Shown here: positions 1 to 6,563 of the stretch, piece after piece
Layout: each line of letters starts with the position of its first letter
Numbering within the stretch: position 1 is the stretch's first letter
From: Flavipsychrobacter sp.
GTDB taxonomy: Bacteria > Bacteroidota > Bacteroidia > Chitinophagales > Chitinophagaceae
Assembly (NCBI GenBank): GCA_021156265.1
Contig: JAJNBR010000108.1
Span: 1 to 8,829 of the forward strand
DNA length: 8,829 nucleotides
Direction of reading: 5' to 3'
The notes under the pieces: model-generated
Seen by the model: the letters and a program-made list of their open reading frames with translations, nothing else
The model's database searches: none
What the model was told of the DNA's origin: nothing
Made by a program: the position numbers and the translations under genes

Positions 1-852
1 CCTTACAAGTTCTGGGTACAACAGTACATCAGCATGGTAGATACCCTGATCGGTTACAAATTCAGGATCGCAGCACTTGATAACTCAACAGACAACTCTG
101 TTTACGTTAAAAAGAAAGACTATCCTGACCGCGTATTTGTTTACTACGATATCGCTGGCAATACCTTTGTAAATAGGGAACCAAACCGCTATAACTGGGA
201 CTTGCTGTTTACCCAATACCACAAGAAAGATCCGACTGGTGGTCCGATGATGGGTGGTCCGATGCCGATCACATTTACCGGCGTGTTGCATAACCTGCGC
301 ATCACAGTGGCTGAGGTGCAGAATGTAGATGCTGACACTACAAAGTACACCAACTACCTTGCTTCGTTCTCTCCGGAGATCAACACGATAGGCGATGATT
401 GGAAAGCACCGGTTGGCAGCCCTCCCAGCGGTTACAGTGTAGCTCCTAATACTTTCTTTGTAAGGTCACATAACTCGCAGGAGTACATCCAGATCAAGTT
501 TACGCAGTTCACTGGTACTATAGGTGGTGCGCCTGCTAAGATCGTGTTCAACAAAAGGTCAGTAGGTGTTACTTCCGTAAATGATGTAAAGAGCAACGTA
601 AGCACTTATGCGATTGTTCCAAACCCTGCAGCCAACGATGCGAATTTTGCTGTTGACGTAAAAGAACAAGGTGAAGCCCGCCTGGTAGTAAATGACATCA
701 CAGGTAAAGTAATAATGAACAAAACAGTAAACCTGAAGAAGGGCCTGAACGCTTTCGGAATAAACACTTCAGAGTATGCTGCGGGTACTTATATAATAAC
801 ACTGGGTAACGGAAGTTGGAAAATATCGGATAAGCTGATCGTTCAGCACTAG
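1..852 (+). CDS. HmuY-family haem-binding protein with T9SS type A sorting domain (5' end missing)
   Basis: The frame is open from base 1 and ends with TAG at 850-852. The first in-window ATG (34) is probably internal, because the sequence before it (PYKFWVQQYIS) already reads as protein; the signal peptide would lie upstream. Residues are numbered from that ATG. The stretch NWDLLFTQY (54-62), then TGVLHN (82-87), then a late FFVRSHNSQEYIQIKFTQF strand (141-159) matches the HmuY family, whose members bind haem and pass it to a TonB-dependent receptor. Residues about 191-272 form a type A T9SS C-terminal domain: VPNPA, DITGKVI, GLNAF, YAAGTYIITL and a terminal KLIV. The product should therefore be exported and attached to the cell surface or released, unlike classical HmuY, which is a lipoprotein. 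The next gene encodes a haem-type receptor, which supports the role. A methionine-rich loop (PMMGGPMP, 71-78) is unusual. HmuY assignment is from motif memory; the T9SS domain is more certain. Confidence 0.82.
   Translation, partial: PYKFWVQQYISMVDTLIGYKFRIAALDNSTDNSVYVKKKDYPDRVFVYYDIAGNTFVNREPNRYNWDLLFTQYHKKDPTGGPMMGGPMPITFTGVLHNLRITVAEVQNVDADTTKYTNYLASFSPEINTIGDDWKAPVGSPPSGYSVAPNTFFVRSHNSQEYIQIKFTQFTGTIGGAPAKIVFNKRSVGVTSVNDVKSNVSTYAIVPNPAANDANFAVDVKEQGEARLVVNDITGKVIMNKTVNLKKGLNAFGINTSEYAAGTYIITLGNGSWKISDKLIVQH
238..264 (+). repeat. 15-bp-period tandem duplication in the HmuY-like gene
   Basis: GGTGGTCCGATG occurs at 238-249 and again, identically, at 253-264, separated by ATG. It encodes GGPM-M-GGPM and keeps the reading frame. 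It lies between the WDLLFTQY and TGVLHN motifs and makes a short Gly/Pro/Met-rich loop. Confidence 0.8.
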
Positions 853-876
853 TCATACGGTATTCCCGTAGTTGGT

Positions 877-913
877 AAAGGGTTCAGCTATCAACTGTAG
901 CTGAACCCTTTTT
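877..913 (+). terminator. Intrinsic terminator between the HmuY-like gene and the receptor gene
   Basis: A perfect 14-bp stem (877-890 with 898-911) closes a 7-nt loop (891-897) and runs into a T stretch (909-913). It starts 25 nt after the HmuY-like stop codon and ends 22 nt before the receptor ATG. It would strongly reduce read-through, so the receptor is either made at a lower level by read-through or has its own promoter. I found no clear TAnnTTTG element in the short gap. Confidence 0.85.
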
Positions 914-935
914 GCTAAAAAAGAGATTTTGAGAA

Positions 936-3212
936 ATGAAATGGAGGCTGTTTATTTTCTGGGTGTTATTAAATCTACTGTCGGTTAATGCATTTGCACT
1001 GACCAGGCTACGTATTTCGGTGACCGATAAGGATACCAGAAATCCGGTTTTCCTGGCTCATGTAAATGTTTATGACGGTAACAACAGGGCTTCCTTAGCT
1101 ACTGTACAAACCGACGAGCTAGGCATAGCCGAGGTGGAGATTGACAACTTTCCCTGCTTGCTGGAGATTGTTTCTTTAGGTTATGAGAAGGCCGAAAGAA
1201 GTTTTAATACGGCACCAATAAATCCTACTGTTCAGATAGCGCTTGTGAAACAGCATTCGTCGCTCAATGAGATCGTAGTGACAGGGGTTGCTCAACCAGA
1301 AAAACTGAAGAATGCCCTGGCTAACTATCAAGTGATCACTAAAGCCACGATACAGGCACAGGGCGCGGTGACCTTAAATGATGTTCTAAAGAACCAACTG
1401 AACACAAACATCGGCAATGACAACATACTTGGTTCGAGTGTACAGATGCAGGGAATGACCGGGAACAAAGTGAAGATTCTTATCGACGGATTACCCGTGA
1501 ACGGTCGTGAAAACGGCAACGTTAATCTTTCACAGATCAATCTCAACAATGCAGAGCGTATTGAGATCATTCAGGGACCTATGAGTGTTGTGTATGGAAC
1601 AGACGCATTGGGAGGTGTTATCAACGTTATTACTAAGAAAAACAGGAAACCGCTTTCGTTTACAGCAGGCACTTATCTTGAAAGCATCTATAAATATAAT
1701 TTTGACGGCGGGCTAACCTTTAGGGTGAATGACAAGCACCAGGTAAGTTTGTCGGGAGGACGTAACTTCTTCGAGGGTTACAAAAATATTGATCAGCCAA
1801 TCGCGTTTGGGGATGACACTTTGCAAACGCAGAGAAGTTTTTATTTCAAACCGAATGAGCAATACCTGGGGAATGTCGGTTATGGTTATACTACAAAGTC
1901 TGGTTTTGGCCTGCAGTTTAATTCAGACTATCTGAACGAAGAAATTACTAATAGAGGTAGCATGCGTGTTTGGGATCCGTTTCTCGGGGCATACGCGTTC
2001 GATGAATATTACCGCACTCAGCGTATCATGAACCGCTTATCGTTGAATGGAAAGGCAGGGAAAGGCAGTTGGCAGAGTCAAAATGGCTACTTTGTGTACT
2101 TCCGGAATAAGAGCAAGGTAAATAAGGACCTAACCAATCTTACAGAAACGCCGACAACCGGTAAGGGTGACCAAGATACTTCTGTGACTAGTAATGTTTA
2201 TCTGAGAGGTAGTTACAATAACAACATCGGTGCCTTGTTATACACCACAGGTTATGATATTAATCTCGAGTTTGTAAGCAGCAACAAGATAGACGGCAAA
2301 AACAAGGAGATACAGGATTATGCTGCATATGCAACAGCAACCTATCCGATAATAAAAGACAAGTTGACTACGCAGGCGGGGTTACGCGCTGCTCATAACA
2401 GTTCGTACAGCGCGCCCTTGGTTCCATCGGTTAATGTTCTTTATACGCCGGTTAGCAAGCTTCAGGTACGGGGATCATATACGCAGGGATTCAGGGCGCC
2501 ATCATTAAAAGAGTTGTATCTAAGCTTTATTGATAATAATCACAACATAATAGGCAACTTCGGACTGGTAGCAGAAAAAAGTGACCACATCCAGGTGTCA
2601 GCGTCGTACCAGGCTTATGAGAAGCAAGCTAATTATCTGCAGTTCATTTTGACGGGTTATTATAATGATGTCCGGAATGGAATAGCGCTTATACCTGTAA
2701 ACCCAAATGATACTAACAGCATCAATTATGTTTATGGCAATATCAAACACCAGGAGAATGCGATAGCTTCTCTGCAAGCCGATGGTCAGTTTCGAAACTT
2801 TCATCTCCAGGTTGGGTATTCATATAACAGGACATTTGAACAGAAAGGAGATTACAGCGCATTTTCTGCGCAGGAGGCAACTGCGATGCTACAGTATAAC
2901 TGGAGAAAACCTAAGCTAAACTTCAATGTGTTCTATAAATATACCGGCCCACAACCTTTCCTTCAGCCATCAATAGATGGAAGTGCTACGTATAATGGTA
3001 GGCAGGATGCAATGCATAATTGCGATGCATCGATAGAAAAGAAGTTGTTGGAAAATAAGGTGCAGTGGATAGTGGGAGTGAAAAACGTATTCGACATTCA
3101 GAGTCTGAATAACTCCGGTATGGTAGTATCCGGCGCGCATGGTGGTGGAGGTAGCGTTAGCTTCCTGCCGCGCAGCATCTTTACTTCGATTAGGGTCAAT
3201 ATAGACAAATAG
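936..3212 (+). CDS. TonB-dependent outer-membrane receptor, HmuR-like haem receptor
   Basis: A 758-residue outer-membrane beta-barrel that should import haem or haem-iron using TonB/ExbBD energy. Residues 1-21 are a signal peptide ending AFA. Residues about 24-105 are a carboxypeptidase-like regulatory domain (IAEVEI, LEIVSLGY). A TonB-box-like NEIVVTG follows at 111-117. The plug domain (about 125-235) contains KILIDGLPVNG, ERIEIIQGPMSVVYG and ALGGVINVITKK. The barrel fills the rest and ends FTSIRVNIDK, without the usual terminal Phe. Residues 519-544 hold a FRAP box (FRAPSLKELY), His536 in NNHNI, and GNFGL in the place of the NPNL box. Haem and haemoglobin receptors carry the FRAP-His-NPNL arrangement, with the His as a haem ligand. 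The HmuY-like gene just upstream supports haem as substrate. Receptor class is certain; substrate is inferred and could be another porphyrin or metal chelate. There is no STN domain, so it is not a FecA-type signalling receptor. Confidence 0.93.
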   Translation: MKWRLFIFWVLLNLLSVNAFALTRLRISVTDKDTRNPVFLAHVNVYDGNNRASLATVQTDELGIAEVEIDNFPCLLEIVSLGYEKAERSFNTAPINPTVQIALVKQHSSLNEIVVTGVAQPEKLKNALANYQVITKATIQAQGAVTLNDVLKNQLNTNIGNDNILGSSVQMQGMTGNKVKILIDGLPVNGRENGNVNLSQINLNNAERIEIIQGPMSVVYGTDALGGVINVITKKNRKPLSFTAGTYLESIYKYNFDGGLTFRVNDKHQVSLSGGRNFFEGYKNIDQPIAFGDDTLQTQRSFYFKPNEQYLGNVGYGYTTKSGFGLQFNSDYLNEEITNRGSMRVWDPFLGAYAFDEYYRTQRIMNRLSLNGKAGKGSWQSQNGYFVYFRNKSKVNKDLTNLTETPTTGKGDQDTSVTSNVYLRGSYNNNIGALLYTTGYDINLEFVSSNKIDGKNKEIQDYAAYATATYPIIKDKLTTQAGLRAAHNSSYSAPLVPSVNVLYTPVSKLQVRGSYTQGFRAPSLKELYLSFIDNNHNIIGNFGLVAEKSDHIQVSASYQAYEKQANYLQFILTGYYNDVRNGIALIPVNPNDTNSINYVYGNIKHQENAIASLQADGQFRNFHLQVGYSYNRTFEQKGDYSAFSAQEATAMLQYNWRKPKLNFNVFYKYTGPQPFLQPSIDGSATYNGRQDAMHNCDASIEKKLLENKVQWIVGVKNVFDIQSLNNSGMVVSGAHGGGGSVSFLPRSIFTSIRVNIDK

Positions 3213-3228
3213 GAAACTCTTTATCCGT

Positions 3229-3267
3229 AAATAATAAAGCCCTCAACTCTGAGGACTTTATTATTTT
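3229..3267. terminator. Bidirectional terminator between converging genes
   Basis: An 11-bp AT-rich arm plus 4 bp (CCTC/GAGG) with one C-A mismatch forms a hairpin with loop 3245-3250. The plus-strand 3' arm ends in a TTATTATTTT run that can end receptor transcription. The minus strand likewise ends in CTTTATTATTT and can end rpiB transcription. The right arm touches the rpiB stop codon (3266-3268). Confidence 0.75.
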
Positions 3268-3724
3268 AGGTATTACTGATCTTATTGACGCGCTTTTCGT
3301 GCCGACCGCCTTCAAACGCGGTAGACTGGAAAACATCAACCATTTTCTGTGCTGTGTCCAATGACACAAAGCGTGAAGGAATGCAGAGAATGTTGGCGTT
3401 GTTGTGTTGCCTCGCAAGTGATGCCAGTTCTTCGTTCCAGCATAGAGCCGCACGTATCCCTTTAGTTTTATTGGCAGTCATACAAACGCCATTACCGCTA
3501 CCGCATATCAGGATACCTGCGGCTGCTTTTCCGTCAGCTACCATGCCTGCTACAGCATGTGCATAGTCAGGATAGTCGGTGCTCTCATTGCTATGTGTAC
3601 CTTTATCTTCTATCTGCCAGCCTGCTTCTGTCAAAGCCTTTTTCACTTCTTCCTTATACTCGAAGCCAGCATGATCGCAGCCTATAACCAGCGGAAAGTT
3701 CTTATCAAATATTGTTGCCTGCAT
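3266..3724 (-). CDS. rpiB: Ribose-5-phosphate isomerase B
   Basis: A 152-residue RpiB/LacAB-family sugar-phosphate isomerase. It interconverts ribulose 5-phosphate and ribose 5-phosphate in the cytoplasmic non-oxidative pentose phosphate pathway. The N-terminal DHAG (17-20) and DYPDYA (50-55) help to bind the sugar phosphate. Cys74 in ICGSGNG (73-79) is at the position of the catalytic base of E. coli RpiB, followed by ANK and GIRAAL. His107 in RQHNNANI matches the ring-opening histidine region. The length is typical (about 140-155). The loop is GSGNG rather than the GTGIG of E. coli; I believe this occurs in other RpiB proteins and do not read it as loss of function. The gene starts 10 nt after the tatC stop on the same strand, so the two are probably cotranscribed. 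The start ATG (3722-3724) puts the first strand (LVIGCDHAG) at the normal distance from the N-terminus. Confidence 0.95.
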   Translation of the reverse strand: MQATIFDKNFPLVIGCDHAGFEYKEEVKKALTEAGWQIEDKGTHSNESTDYPDYAHAVAGMVADGKAAAGILICGSGNGVCMTANKTKGIRAALCWNEELASLARQHNNANILCIPSRFVSLDTAQKMVDVFQSTAFEGGRHEKRVNKISNT

Positions 3725-3734
3725 GTTCTGTTAT

Positions 3735-4586
3735 TTAATTTTCAAATTGTCTCCTGCGGCGTTCCTTCACAGCGCGCTCGCTGATGGAGATACCTGCCTC
3801 ATATAAAATTAGCAAAGGAATTGCTACCAACCATATACTAAACCAATCTGGTGGAGTAATAACCGCCGCAAGCACGAAGATGATGAGTATCGCGTAGTTG
3901 CGCTTGTCACGCATCAGCTTGGGAGTCAATATGCCTATCCTTGACAAGAAGAATACAACTACCGGTAACTCAAACACTAAACCCAGGCCCAGCACCAGGT
4001 CACTCATAGTGCCGTAATAGTTGGAGATGGTAATGATGTTTTTGAACGATGGGCTTAGCTGGTAGGCAGCAAAGAAATTGATGGTAAACGGAGCCACAAC
4101 ATAATAGGCAAATAGTACACCTGTAAAGAACAATAATGAAGTCCAAAAGACAATGCCACGGGCATATTTCAGCTCTTCGGCTTTAAGAGCAGGCTTAATG
4201 AACTTCCAGAACTCCCAGAACACATACGGGAATGCGATGATGAACCCGATCATAAACGAAACCGAAAAGCTCATCATGAACTGCCCCGATAGTTCTGTAT
4301 TCTGAAATTCCAGCTTAACGTCCTGCAGACACAGTGCATCTACATGTATTAATGATCCAAGTTTACACAACACCCTATAGGAAGCAAAATCGGAGTGTGC
4401 GGGCCCAAGTATGATGCGATCGAATATCCACTCAATGTTGAAGAATATGATGATACCCCCTACCAGTATCGCTATTAGCGACCGGATGAGGTGCCAGCGC
4501 AATTCCTCGATATGATCCACGAAGGCCATATCGGCGGTTGAGTTTAGGGGCTGCCTGTTTTTTAGGAATTTGTCTACGATGCTCAC
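3735..4586 (-). CDS. tatC: Sec-independent (twin-arginine) protein translocase subunit TatC
   Basis: A 283-residue inner-membrane protein and the signal-peptide receptor of the Tat pathway, which exports folded proteins with TatA/TatB. Six hydrophobic segments are visible at about 32-50, 103-125, 143-168, 192-214, 229-246 and 248-266. Family hallmarks are HIEELR (25-30), PYVFWEFWKFIKPAL (120-134) followed by Glu138, FAYYVVAPFTINFF (159-172), FELPVVVFFL (205-214) and TPPD (244-247). E28, E138 and D247 correspond to conserved acidic residues of E. coli TatC. The first periplasmic loop (about 51-102) is longer than in E. coli and has two cysteines, Cys74 and Cys86; I recall long loops here in other Bacteroidota TatC proteins. 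The C-terminus is a basic cytoplasmic tail (KERRRRQ). No tatA lies beside it. The ATG at 4584-4586 sits about 20 nt downstream of a TAnnTTTG element. Confidence 0.96.
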   Translation of the reverse strand: MSIVDKFLKNRQPLNSTADMAFVDHIEELRWHLIRSLIAILVGGIIIFFNIEWIFDRIILGPAHSDFASYRVLCKLGSLIHVDALCLQDVKLEFQNTELSGQFMMSFSVSFMIGFIIAFPYVFWEFWKFIKPALKAEELKYARGIVFWTSLLFFTGVLFAYYVVAPFTINFFAAYQLSPSFKNIITISNYYGTMSDLVLGLGLVFELPVVVFFLSRIGILTPKLMRDKRNYAILIIFVLAAVITPPDWFSIWLVAIPLLILYEAGISISERAVKERRRRQFEN

Positions 4587-4606
4587 CTTTAAGCGCTTAC
4601 AGGGCG

Positions 4607-4614
4607 CAAAGTTA
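4607..4614 (-). promoter_or_regulatory. Probable Bacteroidota -7 promoter element for tatC-rpiB
   Basis: The minus strand reads TAACTTTG, an exact match to TAnnTTTG, ending 20 nt before the tatC ATG. The preceding gene group ends in its own terminator (4649-4672), so a promoter is needed here. No good -33 TTTG was seen at the usual spacing. Confidence 0.55.
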
Positions 4615-4648
4615 GGGTAAATAAAGCTTTGCGGCTTTTTGCTAAATG

Positions 4649-4672
4649 AAAAAAGCAGCCATCGGCTGCTTT
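4649..4672 (-). terminator. Intrinsic terminator of the sigma factor-protease operon
   Basis: A perfect 9-bp stem (4652-4660 with 4664-4672) has a 3-nt loop. On the minus strand it runs into six T (4649-4654 read as A on the plus strand). It starts 4 nt past the stop codon of the protease gene and separates it from tatC. Confidence 0.88.
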
Positions 4673-4676
4673 CAAA

Positions 4677-5756
4677 TTATTTTTTATAGACTTTGATCGA
4701 ACAGGTATAATCTTCCAGTCGCTCGATCTGCTGTTCGCGGGATAGACCACCCAACTTGTTGACCTTTGGCAGGCGTAGACGGCTTTCGGCAGGCAGGTTG
4801 CGTATCAGTTGCACCAGTGCCTTTGAACTTACCGCATAAGTAGTGCCCTCAGTTTCGGTTTGCTTGCCGGTAATGATGGCTATTACATTTCCATCTGCGT
4901 CAATAACCGGTGCACCGCTCTGGCCGGGATTAGCAGGAAGCTCCAGCATATATTGCATCGAGTCGCCACCAAAACCGTTTTTCGAACTTATGTAACCTTC
5001 GTTGTATACGATCTCATCCTGCGGATAACCCATAGTATATACGCGTGCGCCGAGGCCCTTTTTCGTTTTTTCGAACGTATAAGGAACATCGTGCTTGCTG
5101 AAGCGAAAATTCTTATAGTCCACTTTCAATATCGCGATATCGGCTGCAGGATCTATGCTTTTTACAGTGGCCTTGAAGTATTCGCCTTCCCTGTTCTGTA
5201 TATATATAGAATCGGCGCCTTCAGTTACGTGGTAGTTGGTTACCAGGTAGCCGTCGTTGGTAAGGGCAAAGCCTGTACCGGTATACCTTACAGTTGCTGT
5301 CGGTGTGGTAGCTGCTTGCGCTTTGATATTATTGATCAGCTGGTGCTGCGAGCGCTTATATTTTTCCAGGTCGCGTTTCAGCAGGCTGTATTGAGAGGCT
5401 ATTTTCTTGTTGTTGTTTTGTACCAGCCAGTAAGTGGAGAGCGAAGTAAGGATGGCAATACCCGCAGCAACGGCTGCTGTGCGCCAGTATTCGGGCATCA
5501 GCATGATATAGCCCTTCGCTGTTCTCTTAGCCGGAACTTGTTTCTGTGCTCCGTGGATATCTGCCAGCAGGCTGCGGAACTGTACCTGCTTTCCGCGACT
5601 GCCCAAGGAACGGATCATGTTCACACACTCATGAAATTCTTCGGCAAATGCGGAATCGCTTGCCAGCCTGTTTTTCAACTGCACTAACTCAGCTTCGGCC
5701 AACGTTTGCTCTACGTAGGCTTCAGCAAGTTTCCATATATTATTCTCAGTCGACAT
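4677..5756 (-). CDS. Membrane protein: anti-sigma-like N-terminus fused to an HtrA-like trypsin-type serine protease
   Basis: A 359-residue single-pass membrane protein; no exact family name is recognised. Residues 1-80 are cytoplasmic, without a signal peptide. The pattern AEAYVEQTLAEAELVQLKNR then LASDSAFAEEF resembles the helical N-terminus of Bacteroidota anti-sigma factors, but no HxxxCxxC zinc motif is present. A transmembrane helix lies at about 92-112, then a charged, probably coiled-coil segment (115-145). Residues about 155-320 form a trypsin/HtrA-like protease domain: TGTGFALTNDGYLVTNYHV with His176, DPAADIAILKV with Asp206, and NPGQSGAPV with Ser280, so the full triad is present. 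There is no PDZ domain. A conserved-looking tail (LSREQQIERLEDY) follows. The start lies 2 nt after the stop of the sigma factor gene, so the two are probably translationally coupled. I infer that the N-terminus holds the sigma factor and the protease domain faces the periplasm; it could instead be a stress protease merely cotranscribed with the sigma factor. Confidence 0.85.
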   Translation of the reverse strand: MSTENNIWKLAEAYVEQTLAEAELVQLKNRLASDSAFAEEFHECVNMIRSLGSRGKQVQFRSLLADIHGAQKQVPAKRTAKGYIMLMPEYWRTAAVAAGIAILTSLSTYWLVQNNNKKIASQYSLLKRDLEKYKRSQHQLINNIKAQAATTPTATVRYTGTGFALTNDGYLVTNYHVTEGADSIYIQNREGEYFKATVKSIDPAADIAILKVDYKNFRFSKHDVPYTFEKTKKGLGARVYTMGYPQDEIVYNEGYISSKNGFGGDSMQYMLELPANPGQSGAPVIDADGNVIAIITGKQTETEGTTYAVSSKALVQLIRNLPAESRLRLPKVNKLGGLSREQQIERLEDYTCSIKVYKK

Positions 5757-5758
5757 CT

Positions 5759-6319
5759 TTATACTTTAGCCTGCACACCATAGAAAAGCTTTCTAAGGCG
5801 GGTGAGGCATTTATACTTCTGGGTTTTGGCATTGTCCGGGTTTGTGTATCCGAAGTCTGCCGCGATCTCCTGCATGCTTTTATCATGCTGGTAAAACGCG
5901 TTTATCAAAGATCTGCAAGGCTCGCCCAGTTGTTCCAATGCCTGGTTTAGCTGGCCAAAGTGTGCTTCCCGTTCGTGGTGGACCTTAATATCATCTTCAT
6001 AAGCCCAGTCTCCTGTTTCGGGAAGGTAGCCCGGTTCCTTTTGATTTTTTTGCAGCTTTTTGAACCAGAGGTTCTTGCTCACGGCAAACAAATAGGTCCC
6101 GATCCTGCAACTCAGCCTGAACTCAAGGTTCTGGGCCTTCTCAAACAATATCACCATGGCTTCCTGGTATATGTCCGCCGCGTCCGGTTCAGAGCCTCCA
6201 TTCTTTTGTATCCATTTGGTTACAATAGGATAGTGTTGACTATACACCTGTTCCGCCGCAGATCGTTTACCTGCTGCCAGCTCCATCAATAACTCCTGTT
6301 CTGTGCCCGAGCCGTACAC
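5759..6319 (-). CDS. RNA polymerase ECF sigma factor (sigma-70 family)
   Basis: A 186-residue extracytoplasmic-function sigma factor. Region sigma2 spans about 26-90 (YSQHYPIVTKWI, DAADIYQEAMVILFEKA, IGTYLFAVSKNLWFKKLQ). Region sigma4 spans about 122-178 (LEQLGEPCRSLINAFY, then the helix-turn-helix MQEIAADFGYTNPDNAKTQK, CLTRLRKLF). The length is usual for the class. The start is probably GTG (6317-6319), because a TAG stop lies immediately upstream in frame and residues TEQELLMELAAGK fit typical ECF N-termini. The only early alternative is ATG at 6284-6286 (Met12), which would trim the first helix. It is followed at 2 nt by the anti-sigma-like protease gene, which probably controls it. It may also control its own promoter and the divergent lipoprotein. 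The signal sensed is unknown. It is not beside a FecR gene. Confidence 0.92.
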   Translation of the reverse strand: MYGSGTEQELLMELAAGKRSAAEQVYSQHYPIVTKWIQKNGGSEPDAADIYQEAMVILFEKAQNLEFRLSCRIGTYLFAVSKNLWFKKLQKNQKEPGYLPETGDWAYEDDIKVHHEREAHFGQLNQALEQLGEPCRSLINAFYQHDKSMQEIAADFGYTNPDNAKTQKYKCLTRLRKLFYGVQAKV

Positions 6320-6338
6320 CTATTAATACTGTTTTGTT

Positions 6339-6359
6339 GAAAAAGTAACCTGTGGTTAC
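6339..6359 (-). promoter_or_regulatory. Inverted repeat and GGTTACTTTTTC element upstream of the sigma factor gene
   Basis: GTAACC-TGT-GGTTAC (6345-6359) is a perfect 6-bp inverted repeat, 25 nt before the sigma factor GTG. On the minus strand the downstream half continues as GGTTACTTTTTC (6350 down to 6339). This nearly repeats the plus-strand element at 6509-6521 upstream of the lipoprotein. It could be an operator or part of an autoregulated promoter. No TAnnTTTG promoter was found for the sigma factor gene. Confidence 0.4.
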
Positions 6360-6508
6360 ATGAAAAAAACTGCCTTTATTGCCAAGAATTTGTAAAGATA
6401 AGAACGAAAATATTGCATTCAGCCTATAAAATCCCGCTTTCGTATTGTGTTGATGGTCTATTGGTTTATTTAAAATATAAGTTTTGTTAAAAAAAATGGG
6501 AAATAGCG

Positions 6509-6521
6509 GGTTACCTTTTTC
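6509..6521 (+). promoter_or_regulatory. GGTTACCTTTTTC element upstream of the lipoprotein gene
   Basis: It matches the minus-strand element ahead of the sigma factor gene (6350-6339) apart from one extra C. It lies 42 nt before the lipoprotein ATG, a distance that suits a -35 region. A possible weak -7 element, TAACTTTT, is at 6544-6551 (one base from TAnnTTTG). The rest of the 244-nt divergent gap (6320-6563) is AT-rich and holds a repeated GTTTTGTT (6331-6338, 6481-6488); I see no gene in it. Confidence 0.35.
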
Positions 6522-6563
6522 TGAACGGGGTATAAATGTGAAATAACTTTTAAAAACAAAGTC

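Noticed and set aside
936..3212. The receptor as a FecA-type signalling receptor feeding the nearby ECF sigma factor
   Set aside because: It has no STN signalling domain, no FecR gene is present, and the sigma factor already has its own coupled partner gene.
3196..3453. A minus-strand frame overlapping the end of rpiB and the receptor stop
   Set aside because: It runs through the shared terminator and overlaps rpiB in another frame.
3285..3784. Two plus-strand frames opposite rpiB and the tatC end
   Set aside because: Both are antisense shadows of clear genes with no family features.
4591..4598. Palindrome AAGCGCTT in the tatC leader as an operator
   Set aside because: An 8-base palindrome is too short to call without conservation data.
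4860..5687. A 275-codon open frame on the plus strand opposite the protease gene
   Set aside because: It lies wholly antisense to a gene with a complete catalytic triad, and its translation is Cys- and Tyr-rich with no recognisable domain.
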